Assembly (NCBI RefSeq): GCF_027172205.1
Contig: NC_070613.1
Span: forward strand, 54,410,001 to 54,474,000
Direction: 5' to 3'
Length of the DNA: 64,000 bases
Source: Podarcis raffonei
Taxonomy: Eukaryota > Chordata > Lepidosauria > Squamata > Lacertidae
The notes under the pieces were generated by a model, which had not been told where the DNA came from, ran no database searches, and worked only from the letters and a program-made list of their open reading frames with translations. Shown piece after piece: positions 23,101-36,269 of this stretch. The position numbers and the translations under genes were made by a program. How positions within the stretch are numbered: position 1 is the first letter of the stretch; each line of letters begins with the position of its first letter.

Positions 23101-26100
23101 AAATTTGAAATGGGGAGTTTGAAATTGTTAGAGTCGTGTATTTATAAAAAACATATTCAATTAGGCTAGAAAAGTGCAATGTCTGTCATCATGTCATAAA
23201 AAGATGTGTTTTTTCTCTCAGATCAACTGAAAGGAAGCCCAGCCTCTATTGCGGCAGATAGAAGCAGTGTTCAATCAGTTACATGGAGCAATCCAATTAC
23301 TAGATGGTTTAGTGCGGTAACTGACTCCAGCCTAATTTGATTTCTTTAGGTCTCTAAAGATCAATTGATCTGATTTGCTTCCCTCCCTAAAGGCTAGTTA
23401 GGAAAAAAAGCAGACTTAAATATCTGGAAATTAAATCCAAAGCTTTGTCCCACATTCACACTATTTAGGTCAACCGAAAGACAGGCAGTGTGCAACGAAT
23501 AAAAGTCCTCACAGATGCTTTGCCCAGCATAGGTGACCACGCTAAAGCCCAAATTGTTCATACACAAAAGTGTGTCTGCCTTAGGAAGTCCATTCAAAAA
23601 ATGGATTATCTGATTACAAGAGCTAATCAAATATCCACCTTTCAAGAAGGTGTGAATGTGAACTGGCAAACCGTCCGTGCCAAGGCATGTAAATGGAACT
23701 GATAATATTGTTTGTTTCCAGAAATGGCAGTTGAGACTCTATTAACTTTGCAAGTTGTTTTCAAGGTCCGTCATTCAATGAAATGAGTGAAGTTGTGTAA
23801 TGAAAGATTTTTGGTACGTATAAATTTGCACTAAGCCGACCTGCTTCCAGTCCACTAGGCCTGAGATAGCTGGTGTGGTTCTCTCCAGATATGTTTGGAC
23901 ACCAACTTCCATTAACCCTGACCGTTGGTCATGCTTCCTGTGGCTGATGAGACAAGGAATCCAAGAATATCTGAAGGTCATCACAATATTGACGGAGTGG
24001 TAATCACATAGCAAGCCAGGCATGTAAGTATGGGCACCTGCCCAAGGCGCCAGCTGAACTGGGGTGCAACTTGAACCTCAGAAATCATGTGGTATATAAA
24101 TACAGTGGTACCTCAGGTTAAGTACTTAATTTGTTCCGGAGGTCTGTACTTAACCTGAAACTGTTCTTAACCTGAAGCTAATGGGGCCTCCTTAACTTTA
24201 GCTAATGGGGCCTCCTGCTACTGCCGCGCCGCCGGAGCCCAATTTCTGTTCTCATCCTGAAGCAAAGTTCTTAACCTGAAGCACTATTTCTGGGTTAGCC
24301 AAGTCTGTAACCTGAAGCGCATGTAACCTGAAGCGTATGTAACCTGAGGTACCACTGTAACCCAATCTAAAACACTTTTGTTGCACGCAGGTGTGAATGT
24401 ATTCGTGGGGCTTACTTCTTAGTAAGGACTGCCGCCTTCTTGCAGAAATGCGTGATTTAGTATGATCCTTTCAAATGATTTTGATGCTGGGGGTATTCAG
24501 TGAATGGGGTTGGGATTGGGATCCTGCCCTTGGCGTAGAAATGACCAGCTAAAATAATCTGTGCTAAACCAGCTGCCATCCTGCTAAGGGACTAAGATGG
24601 TCTGACCACACTGTAAAAATGTGGGACAGAAACAACATGGTTGCCTTCATACACCCATTACAGTGGAAGCTCGGTTGTCAAACGTAATCCTTTTCCGGAA
24701 GACCATTCGACTTCTGAAATGTTCAACAACCGAGGCGCAATTGCCAGTTGGCAAAATCCACTGAAAAAATGGAGAACCACGCCTGGGAAGCCATTCAACT
24801 TCTGAGGCGCGTTCAAAAATGGAAGCATTCACTTCTGGGTTGTTGGTGTTCAAAAGCCGAAACATTCGACTTCCGAAGCGTTAGACAACTGAAGTTCCAC
24901 TGTACAAATGGAGCAAAGTAGGCCATTAAAAATAGCCATGCAAATTCTCATTCTCATGAGACAAAAGGACATTGTAATGGTCCAAGAAAGAGAAGAGAGT
25001 GCCTAATGATGACAACAGTGCCTTCATATCTGCACTGGGTTCCAGTTGTCCTTTGGTTGGAGTTAATGAGCCTTTTTTTAAATCTAGAAAAACCTATACC
25101 TTGTCCTAAACCTATACCTTGCCCCTTAGCTTCCATCAACATCTTTATGATTACACAAACGTTCACACAAGCAAGCAAAAGAAGAAGCATGTTCATGTTC
25201 TGAAATAGTCTGATGGGGACTATCTCCATGACCTCGCAGAGGGTTTGAATGAGAAGGTGAATATTCTGGTTGTGGGCTTGGACAAAAAGACATACAGGTC
25301 GTTAAGAAAAGACATGAGAAAGACTTAAAAGTGGCAGAGATAAACGGCAACCACTAAGTTATGTGTTTATTTTATACGAAGTCATGCATATGTGTGTTTA
25401 TGTGAGATACACATATGAGTTATATGAGTGGCCAGCTCACTAGATCATTTTGCCTTTAGAGCAGCAATTGGAAAAGGTGGGGGGATCTTCAGGGGAGCAA
25501 ACTTATTATTTTGAGTATTTATATAAATTACCTGAGACCTCTTACAGTGCAACATGAACTTGCAAACGCTACAGCTTCGTGGGAGAGGATAGAAGACTTT
25601 TCACGACAGCTCTTCCTCTCTCCTCAGCATTATCTTATCTTGAACAAAAGGTAAACAAAAAGTCCCTCTTACCTCTCAATATCAGTGAGTCTAGATGAGT
25701 CCCTGAATCCTTTAGCAAAAGGGTTGCTGTCAATCTTCAGCTTGGTTATCTGGAAACAGAGATGAGCAGAGTGCATTTGCGGCCAGCTTTTGAGGAGACA
25801 GTCTTACAGTCCATGACCCCAACCAAACCATCCATACCAAGTCCCCTGCTGCACTTCTACCCAATTTATTTCATCTCAGAGGCAGGCTGGCAAAGACGGG
25901 ACTTCCTGCTTCTTCTGTAATAGCATTTGAAGACCACCATTAGCCTTCAGGGCTCAGGAACTATAGTTGTTGCCACTTAATTTCCCTTAAAGCAAAATGT
26001 GAAGCATTTTTTGTAATACATATTTCTCCTCGGAAGGACATGAGAGGAACCTTGTGAAAGGCGAGGAAGGTTGCTACAAAACATGAGAACTTTCTTGAGA

Positions 26101-29100
26101 CCTAAACTGTCTCTCAACTGTCAAAGACAATTTTGCAGCAAAAGTGGAAACTTCTGCTCAAGTTAAACATCTCAGGAATTCCCAAGGAAGGCTAAACATT
26201 TCAATAAGTCTAGCAAAAATTTCTCCTTAGGGATTTGTGAAAGCCCCCAAAGTGTAAAAGTCTGGTTTCCTTGCTCAGACCATTGTAAATCAGGAGTGTG
26301 CTGTTACTGAAACCCTGAACAGCTACTGAAACCAGGCCTCCTCTTAAGGACTGGACCAGTTCACGGTATCTCCGCCAAAATAACCATCCAAAATGGCCAC
26401 ATGTTTTTGTGTGGAGAATGTTGACAGGATGATAAACTGAGACTTGGTTACACAGGAATGCAATAAAGTTGTCTCGTTTTTTAAAAATACTATGAAGGGT
26501 AGACATATCTCAATTCCATGAGGGGAATTAACATTTTTAATCTTGAGCACCACCAGTACAGAAGCGAATATTTTTTCTCACTATGGGATGGTATTCTTAT
26601 TCTTATTCTTATTAAAGCAATGTCATTTCAAAAGGGAAGCAAAGTGACAAAGTTGATTCCTACAGAGGAGAGATGGACCATGGAGAAGACTATGGTGAGC
26701 AATCTACAAGGTATCTGGAGCAATCTAGATAAGACAGAATTGGCCAGAAACAAGTAAGATAAGCCATGTTTGCCTGGGGAAATGGTGTGGTTAATATTTG
26801 CTTATTTACTTACTTTCACCCTGAGGTCCCAGGGTAGATCACAATGTCAAAACACAATTTACCAACACAAAAATAAGATTAATCTTAAAAATATACACTG
26901 AGGTTGTTTTTCAAAAAAATATTTCTAAGCTCTGAATAAAAAAAATGGAAGCTGTTCAGGGGGACAAAAAAAAGGACTCTTTTTTCACAGCATTGTGCAG
27001 ATGCTCCATGAAAAGGGAATCTACAAAGCGTGGCTGTTGCACAGAAAATGCTCAGTACAGGAGCAACACCAGTTTAACATCAGAATGGAAAGGTGGTTTG
27101 CAGATTTGTTGGATGCTGTTGCCGTAATTTTTTAAACTCCCAGTTCCCAAATGAATCATGAGAACATCTCCAAGAAAGTTGACCTACAATTCAACTCTCC
27201 CGTAGTGGCTTGACTGTTTAAACAAATGCATGACCTTTAAATCTTAAATGTGAGATAGTTTGTTGAAAGTGTAATGTATTTAGCCCTTATCTAATAACCC
27301 GCAGAAATGTAATCATCCCCCTTAAAACCAGCAGTGAAAGAAATGGCAAAAATAAGAGAGGTTCCATTTTCATTAGTCATACATAATACGACAGCCTCTG
27401 TCTCTAGGATTTCCAGAGGGAAATTTGGCAGTATTTACGGGATGTGCTTGAGCATCAGACCACAGCTTTCTAAAACTGCTTTGTCCAGGCAAACACCTTT
27501 CCCCCCCACCCATAGGCCTGAAGCTTAATTCAAAGTTTAAAAGACAGTAGGATCTATATGAAGGGTAAACACATAGCTGCCAGGCAGATAAATTCTATTT
27601 TTAATTTAAGTAATTCATTTATACACCAATTACTTCCATGTGGTAAGTTTCTTTTGAAATCGGGTTTGAAAACCTAGAAGATTTGGAACTTAGAGTAGTT
27701 TTGTTCAGCAGAGCTCACTGCTGTGTAAGCATAGAGAGGGTTGCCACTCACAAGTAAGACGCACTGTGTTCAGTGTGGATAATGTGATAAATTGTGGCTA
27801 TTTTTTAAAAGGGATGTAAAGGTAAAGGGACCCCTGACCATTAGGTCCAGTTATGGCCGACTCTGGGGTTGCGGCGCTCATCTCGCTTTATTGGCCGAGG
27901 GAGCTGGCGTACAGCTTCCGGGTCATGTGGCCAGCATGACTAAGCCGCTTCTGGAGAACCAGAGCAGCGCATGGAAACGCCGTTTACCTTCCCGCCAGAG
28001 CGGTACCTATTTATCTACTTGCACTTTGACGTGCTTTTGAACTGCTAGATTGGCAGGAGCAGGGACCAAGCAATGGAGCTCACCCCGTTGCGGGGATTTG
28101 AACTGCCGACCTTCCAATCGGCAAGTCCTAGGCTCTGTGGTTTAACCCACAGTCCCACCCGCGTCCCAAAAGGGATGTAAACTGCCAAAAATGAAGCTAT
28201 CTACTATTCTGAGCCTTTTGGAAATGTGCCAAGTTCTAAGCATCTAAATAACTGAAACTACGTATACATTTGGTCAAAATAGATTCATTTTGGGGAGAAC
28301 AAAGTAAGGGTGCTACTGAAATCAGGGCGGGCCGCGCATGGTGCGCCAGCTCTGAGGTGCAGACAGAGAGCAGGGCCACCCTGAGTGGCAAGAAAGGGTT
28401 CGTGGAGCGCAAGGAGTCTTGATTTTTTAAAAAAACTGCTTTGTGCATCTGCGTCTAATCTTGCCCCTTTCTAAAAAAAAATTATCAGTGTGTGTTTTCC
28501 ATTTGTAAATCTACCAAAGAAGAAAATTAAATCGGGATCGAGGGCTTTTTCTCAGGGTGGTGGAGGGTGTGTGTGCTGTGTCCCATTGGTGTAGCAATGG
28601 CACTTGCCCTTCTTCTGACAGAAATGCTCTGTGGGGGCAGGGGAACCCAAAAACAGCAGGTTGAGAAGGGTCAGTTGCAGGGAGTGAGAAATGTCCTTTT
28701 TTCATCTGAGGAATGTTGGAAGGTATGGGAAATGTGTTCTGGTATTGAATTCGTAGAGAGTCTGCCCCTGTGGATTGATGAGATGCACATTTTGGATGGA
28801 CTCTAGAAATTGGATGGACTCTAGAAATTTGGATGGACTCTAGAAATTGTCTAGAAAGGATTTAGAATTCCCCATTCCCCTACTGGGCCTTGCTGGTGCC
28901 ATTTACCTGCCCAGTGTAGATCTGGAGATCTAGCATGCTGTCGCGGCTGCAGGCCGCACATTCAGCTTCAACCAGATCACGCACCATGTCTCACGGCTTC
29001 ATCAGCAAGCTCAGACTTGCCTGTATTAGGAAGGTGTTGGGAAATGCTGCTCTCCTTTCAGACATAAGCAGTTGCGGTCTTGTGATTCTCCAGCAACACC

Positions 29101-32100
29101 TCTCCAAATGGCTTGGATGTGAGCCCCTCATCCGGGACCAGAGAAGAGTTTTTCTGACATGGCTTAGGGATGAGTGTCAGAAAGCTATTTTGAGATTTCA
29201 CAAAGCAAAGGGCAGAGGGAGATTCTTCCGTCAAAGTCTCTGAAGGTTCCATTGTGGAACTGGCTCATGAGAAGTCATTTGCCCTCTTTGTTCTGTGAAA
29301 CTGCTCCCCAGACCAGCCTAGAAAAGTATAGATTCCCATAGGAAGTCCGCAAGCGGGACATGAACGGAATAGTGCTCTCCCCACACAGCAGTTTCAATAC
29401 CAGAAGTAGAGTCATAGAACCATAGAATTGTAGACTTGGAATATGGCCGCCATAGCTAGTGCCACTGAAAGGCTTATCTGCGGTGAATTTGTCTAATCCC
29501 TTTTAAAGGCATTCAAGTTGGTAGCCATCGCTTCGCCTTGTAATAGCAAATTCCACACTCACAGTATAAAGACGGACTTCCTTTTGCCCAGGGGTGCCAA
29601 CTTGAATAAAATATTGCGGGGCCCAGGTAAGCCCTGCCCGCATAATAGGTGAAGCATGCACACCATTTGAATGCATTGGCAATGTCCATCAACTTGGGGG
29701 GGGCATCCCCTCAAATATTTTATTGGGAGGGCCAAAGACCTCTTGGCCCTTAGGAGTTGGCTCCTGTGCTTTTGTCTGTCTTGAATCTTCTCACATTCCG
29801 TTTCATTGGATGATCACGGATTCTAGGATTATGAGAGGCAGAGAAAAGCTTATCACCCCCCCCCCTCGGCTGCCTTATTTTATACACCTCTATCATTTCC
29901 CTCAACTCCCCTTTTTTCTAAATTAAAAAGGCCCAAATGTTACAATATTTCCTCACCGTGTCTGGAATGCCATCACAAACTCCCAACGACTTCCGATTGC
30001 AGTGTAACGCTGCAGCCAGTCTGCCCAAAGCAGACGTAAGACTTTGTGACATCCTTAGGACCAAATCATGTCACATTGTTCACACTTTTTAAGCAGGTCA
30101 CTTGCATTTTTAAGAGAAAGCAGCTGCAGGGCCCCAATCCAGTGTGTGCTCCTGCATCTGTTCCTCCTGCATCAGTTGAATATCATCTGCTACCCCGCCA
30201 TATTTGTCTCCAAAGGAGGGGATGGTTTTCAACAGGAACCCGCTGCAGGGGCCTGATCCAGTTTACAAGCACAAAAAGTAGCAGAGAAAGAGGGAGAGGT
30301 CCTCTTCATCCTTGCAATTCAGGCACACAACCCTCATTTTCGTCTCTCAGTCCAGTAGTAGCATTGATGAAAAGACTAATAAGAGTTATAGAACACTTAC
30401 CAATTGGTTCTGGTAGGCAGTGACAGCAGTAAACACAGTCTCTGGAAATATAAATGTCCTGAATTCTTCAGACTTCAGGTTAAGCAAGGAAGCTGTATGG
30501 TCCTTCTTCTTGATGATGTGCACCCTAGGCTGGTATTTGTGCATTGAATTTAAGATTATCTGGAGAGGAGATAAAGGGGAAAGCTACTCAGATTCAAGTC
30601 AACACTCACAAATAAGGGGTATTTAAAGTGCAGTCAAACCAACAATTCATCTTTTTCTAGATAGAAGCTGAAGCTCACAAAGTTTTCCTGTAAACTTGCT
30701 AGAGAGGACTCTGTGAGAGACACCCCCACTGTGCCCTGACAGGGGGAGGGCATAGCTATATATTCTCCTGCCTGCTTTGGCGTGTTCTCCTACTCTCTTA
30801 CCACTCATCACCATGCCAGCAATGTGAAAGCATCTGCTAAGTCTGAGCTACATGCTCCATTTTAAGCAAGGCTTAAGTAAGCCTTTGTAACTGATTTACC
30901 ATTTTAAGTCTGCCTGAACAAAGCTGCGGTATTTGTTATTCTTCAACTAGTATTCTGAGTAAATGTTGTTTTAATCTTTTATAAGACTGTTTGCGTGATT
31001 ATTGTTTCAAGGGGGAGAACGGTGGGAAATACCAGGAGAATCCGGTCTGCCTGAAAGCATCCTGGATTACTTAACTAAAAGGCTAAAACGAGCCCATCTG
31101 AGCTTCTCTTTTTAAGCTGCAAAGGGATGCACTCTGCTGAACTCACAAACTTGAGGGAGGAAGGGTAATATCTAATAAATATATTCTCTCCTAGCATCCA
31201 TTCAAATCCCAACAACTACCAACTTTTTTACTTCCGCCCAAGATTTCTGCAACACCTTTCTGCAACACATATATCAACTGTTCCACAGCTCACGCCTAGG
31301 ACCTTGTAATTAGCAATGTGCAATAAATTGTTCCCTCACAGATCTCTTTCCTAATTTAAAGATTTCTAAGAGGGAAAAATGATGAATCAGAAGAATGATG
31401 GGACAATGTGGACTGCCCCACTTCAGACTGCAGGTGAGGGGTATCAAATGCTTCTCTGCATTCAAAAAAATATTCCGGGATGAACCATCCACTCCCTAAG
31501 AGCAAAAGCTGGAGCAGAATCTTCCATCCTATCATTTAGCTGTTAGTTTTATTACTATTTGCACAGAATTTGGATGCACGTTCAGAAATGTGATCCTTTT
31601 CTGCCTTCTGCCTCACTCAGCTGACTGTGTAAGACCAGCTCATGTTGTCTTTATGAACAATTGCAAAAGCAGAAGGATTTGGTGCAGAAAAAGAACTTTC
31701 CCCGGTTTCTATCACTATATGGTTTTTTTATAGTCCTTAGGAATGCAGTGGCCTTTGCTGATCCTGATCAAAGCCAATAGCTCTCTGTAGAGAAAGTATA
31801 ATCACAAACACTCTGTGAATAATTGTCTTCCTTGGAGGACACCAAGGCTCATATCACTAAAAAAGCAGCAGTCTGGTCCCAGATAATTTACCGCACTACT
31901 AAGAGTTAGTTGCCCTGGGCTCTTGGGTTAGATTCTATGAGACAAGGAAAGACAATATATCTTTGTCATATTACTGTATTCTTGACAAGCTGGTTCAGCT
32001 ACTGCTATTGCAATTTTTTAAAGCTCTCATTTCTATTTCTTAGAAACACACTTTTCATATCAACCATCACATAGATACAGCTGCAAGACTTCTACCCAGG

Positions 32101-32894
32101 GACGTTGATGCCTTCTTTAGGGTTAATGAATAATGACAACCAGTAAGGACAAACAATCACACCATCATTTCTCCATTATGACAGTGGGAGAAATAAATTC
32201 TTCTTAAAAGCTAACAAGGAGAGTTGTGTGAGTGCAGACATGCCTACTCAGAAGTAGCTCCCACTGAATTCAACACTAAATTATGCATAGCATTGCAGCC
32301 TCCGTTCATTATGCTTCTTCCCCACTGAAATCAATGGGACTTAAGTCCGGACAATTTTTTCACACCAATGGGCCTTCCAAGCCCATCTCAGGATACTTCC
32401 AACTGGAGGACGTCTATTACAAGCAGACCTGATTTTCTGTGTGTGCGAGCTTACTGTGTTAGCTTCTGCACATTTCCATTTTTTTAGGGACTGGTGTTCG
32501 CTGCTGTTCCACCTTTTGCCACCCATCCCAGTAAATGTTTCACAGTGGGCAAAATGGTAGCTTGTGATCTGGGAGGGATAGGCATTTCCATTAATATTTA
32601 ATACAGTACAGAGATCTTGTGCAAAACTGAAATTTAATATGGAGATCTTGTGCAAAACTGAAATTTAATATGGAGATCTTGTGCAAAACTGAAATTTACT
32701 TCACTAAGGCTTGCACAAGACTGATAAAGAGAACATGCCCAATAATACTTCCGTATTATAATGATTACATGGGGGAAAAGATGCACAAGAAACTGTTTTT
32801 ATAATGAAATTATTTTAGAATGTTGTATCATTTTACTGTTGTTAGCTGCTCTGAGCCCGTCTTGGGCTGGGGAGGGCTAAAATAAAATAAAATA

Positions 32895-32943
<49 letters not shown>

Positions 32944-33553
32944 TGGGGGCAGGGACAAGCACACCACCACAGAAGCCTGTTTAAGGAGAGAAATTGTTAA
33001 ATGGGGTCATGGGCTGGTGAGTACAATGATGTTAAAATGCTGGGCTGCTGAACCAAGAGGACAGAAACAAGAGAAGGATAAATGAGGTATAAATGACAAA
33101 ACCTTCTCCCCGACCCAAGGCATCCCTTGCTCCCCCCATTACATTTCGCACCCCTTAACAGCCACCTCAAAACAGCAGCACCTTCCCAACAGCCACCGGG
33201 GCTCTGCTCATAATGCCCGTTCCCACCAGGTGTGCCGGCAGGTGTCATTGCCTGAGAGAGCGGACATTGTTTCCCTTCCCACAGGACCAGCTACTCACGT
33301 GACCGTGCTGATCCAGCTCGTTGTTTGTTAACTTCACTTTTTCAAAGGACACCATCTGCTTCAGCAATTGTTCCCCCGTGAACGGAGAATCCGGGTGCAC
33401 GTACAGTCTGGAAAGCCAAGAGACACAGTGCCTGTCAATCAACCCAATCTGTGTTCAGGACGTTTGCTTTTGTAAGAGAGCCTAGTCTACTAGGCATAGC
33501 CAGTTAACAACACTGACAACCCAGCTCAAGTTCAGGTGCCCTATTTACTAATC

Positions 33554-33599
<46 letters not shown>

Positions 33600-36200
33600 T
33601 TATTTAAAGATCTGCCTCTTGAAGAAAAAGCAATGCAATGTATGAAATATTGTTCTGAAGGAATAATATAGGAGAAGGCTCAGACTGAAAGATATGCCGG
33701 TGAAAGGGGGTTCACTGGCTCCATTTCCTATAGATGTTAAAAGAAACAGCAGCTGCCCCAGTGTCAAAAGAAATTAGTAATGTATCAGTCTCAGAAAGAA
33801 AGCACGCAAATTAAGTCATCGATGGATGTTCAAAATATCTGGAATTCTCTGGACATAGCCGGTATTCAGCTCTCTTAAGCAGTGTCTGGGCAAAAATCGC
33901 TGAAGTGTCCAGGAAAATCCACGTTGATGTAGATTTGGGCAATTTCCATTAAAAATAGCTCAAAAAACTTTCTTTTTGTTGAGATTTTGCACACAAAAAT
34001 AGCTCAACAACTTTGCCAAAAAAAAACTGCAAAAACTTTTGTGTCCGGATTTTCACTTTTTGAAATACGGCAACCCTACTTAACAATATACTCTAGTCAG
34101 TGCCGGATTTATGTATAAGCTAAACAAGCTATGGGACGCGGGTGGCGCTGTGGGTAAAACCTCAGCGCCTAGGACTTGCCGATTGCATGGTCGGCGGTTC
34201 GAATCCCCGTGGTGGGGTGCAGTCCCGCGGTCGGCGGTTCGAATCTCCGCGGTGGGGTGCGCTCCCGTCATTCGGTCCCAGCGCCTGCCAACCTAGCAGT
34301 TCGAAAGCACCTCCGGGCGCAAGTAGATAAATAGGGACCGCTTACCAGCGGGAAGGTAAACAGCGTTCCGTGTGTGCTGCGCTGGCTCGCCAGATGCAGC
34401 TTGTCACACTGGCCACGTGACCCGGAAGTGTATGCGGACAGCGCTGGCTCCCGGCCTATAGAGTGAGATGAGCGCACAACCCTAGAGTCTGGCAAGACTG
34501 GCCCGCACGGGCAGGGGTACCTTTACCTTTACCTTTAAACAAGCTATAGCTTAGGGCCCCACTCTCTTGCGGGCCCCCAAAAATATTTAAAGGGGAAAAA
34601 ACTGGATGTACATTTCCAACTGTATTTCAGTCCAACAATTACTTTGATAAAATACATATTTTGTTATGTGCAAATGGCTTTAGGTCCATAAATTACCAAA
34701 TAGCATATATTCAACACAAAAAACAGTGACAATTTGTTGTTGACAAAGGACAGCTGGGCATATAAAGAGCCCCATGACCTTCAGTAGCTGAGGGCCTCAT
34801 CAAATCTAAATCTGGCCCTGATTCCAGGGATAGATAGACTTTCAGCCTTGGGTGGGGAAGAAACTGCTGTACAATAGAAAGCCCGTTCCAGTCCCTCCCA
34901 GATCAAAGGCCAGGGAAGCGGAGACCTAGCGTGGCATCATTGCCAGCCTCTGCCAACAGATAAGATGGGTGGGGTTTACAACAGTGGAGACCCCAAGTTA
35001 CCCCCAGCTGGGTAATAAGCCTTAAAATGGGACGCTAGAGGGTAGGGTAGCAGCAGCTTTGGATCAGCTGGAGCTGGTTTGCTAACCTGGTTAGCCACCC
35101 GCTTTTGCCCCTGCAAACATGATCCACAGGGCTTCCTGTTAAGTTGTGGGTGAACATATCAGATGACACAGCGATTTTTCAAACAGCTCTTGTTTATTCA
35201 CAGGCCAGAACAGAACTGAACTGAAGGGTTCAGCCAGCCTGCTTATATAGAGCTCCACTACAACGTAACTGTAACAACCTTCTGAAACTATCCAATCACT
35301 GAATGTCACTTTCAATCCCTTATTTGCATATGTGGACCTGAGTGAAAACTATCTACAGTATCCCCCTGCTGGCCCAGGGTGAGAACTTCAGTACATAACA
35401 CTTCCCAACTCACATCTCCCCAGCTTTTCATTAGCACTCTTCTGGATGCAGAGCTCTGCCATTAGGTAAACTAAGGTGACGGAAGCCCTGTGGGTGCCCT
35501 GCTGCCTCCGGTATTGGCTGAAATGGCACCCAAAATTGCAGAAGCGGCAGGGTGAGCAGAGAAGCGGCAGCAGGGCAGGGAAAGGTGGCACTTACTGTTT
35601 TGCCTCAGGCGGAAAAATGGTACACACAGCTCGCCTGGACGCCTGCCACGTATGACATTCTCGAATCCACTTCTGTGACAAACACGGCAATCCCATCAAT
35701 GCTAATCTGGGAGTAAGCCCTGCTGAACCCAGTAGGACTTACTTCCCAGTCAATCTGTCTCAGGTCCAGCTGCCTAACTAACAGCAACCCCAAGCCCACT
35801 TTCTTGCAAGTAAATTCCACCGAAATCAATGGAACAGTCCCAGGTTAATAGGATTGAGATAAGCGATGTCTGAAACAGGCTCATTAAGTTATTCATTTGC
35901 TGGCCTGAATCATGAATGCCTGTTTCTCTTTTAAAGTTTTATTATTTCCTGGGCCTTTCATTCCTTTTGCAATCTCAGTCATAATTTTATTTCATTAGCT
36001 GATGCTTAATGCTTCCATTTTAGATTATTATTAAGCAAATCCACTGCATTGTCTCTCCCTCTTCCCCAAAAATGGAAGATTGTTTGCCTCTTCCCCTGCA
36101 GCTGTTCTGATCAAGGCTTGAAAGAACAATGAATGGCTCATGAGTACCAAGATGGTATAGTGACTGGACTAAGAAAAGGAAACTCAGCCATTAAGCATTC

Positions 36201-36269
<69 letters not shown>

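Noticed and set aside
28935-29243. 102-codon plus-strand frame in TBX20 intron 5
   Set aside because: No family resemblance, no neighbours; taken as chance.
36204-36266. Pyrimidine tract as splice signal
   Set aside because: It is a pure (CT)n microsatellite, and no exon with TBX20 phase follows on either strand.
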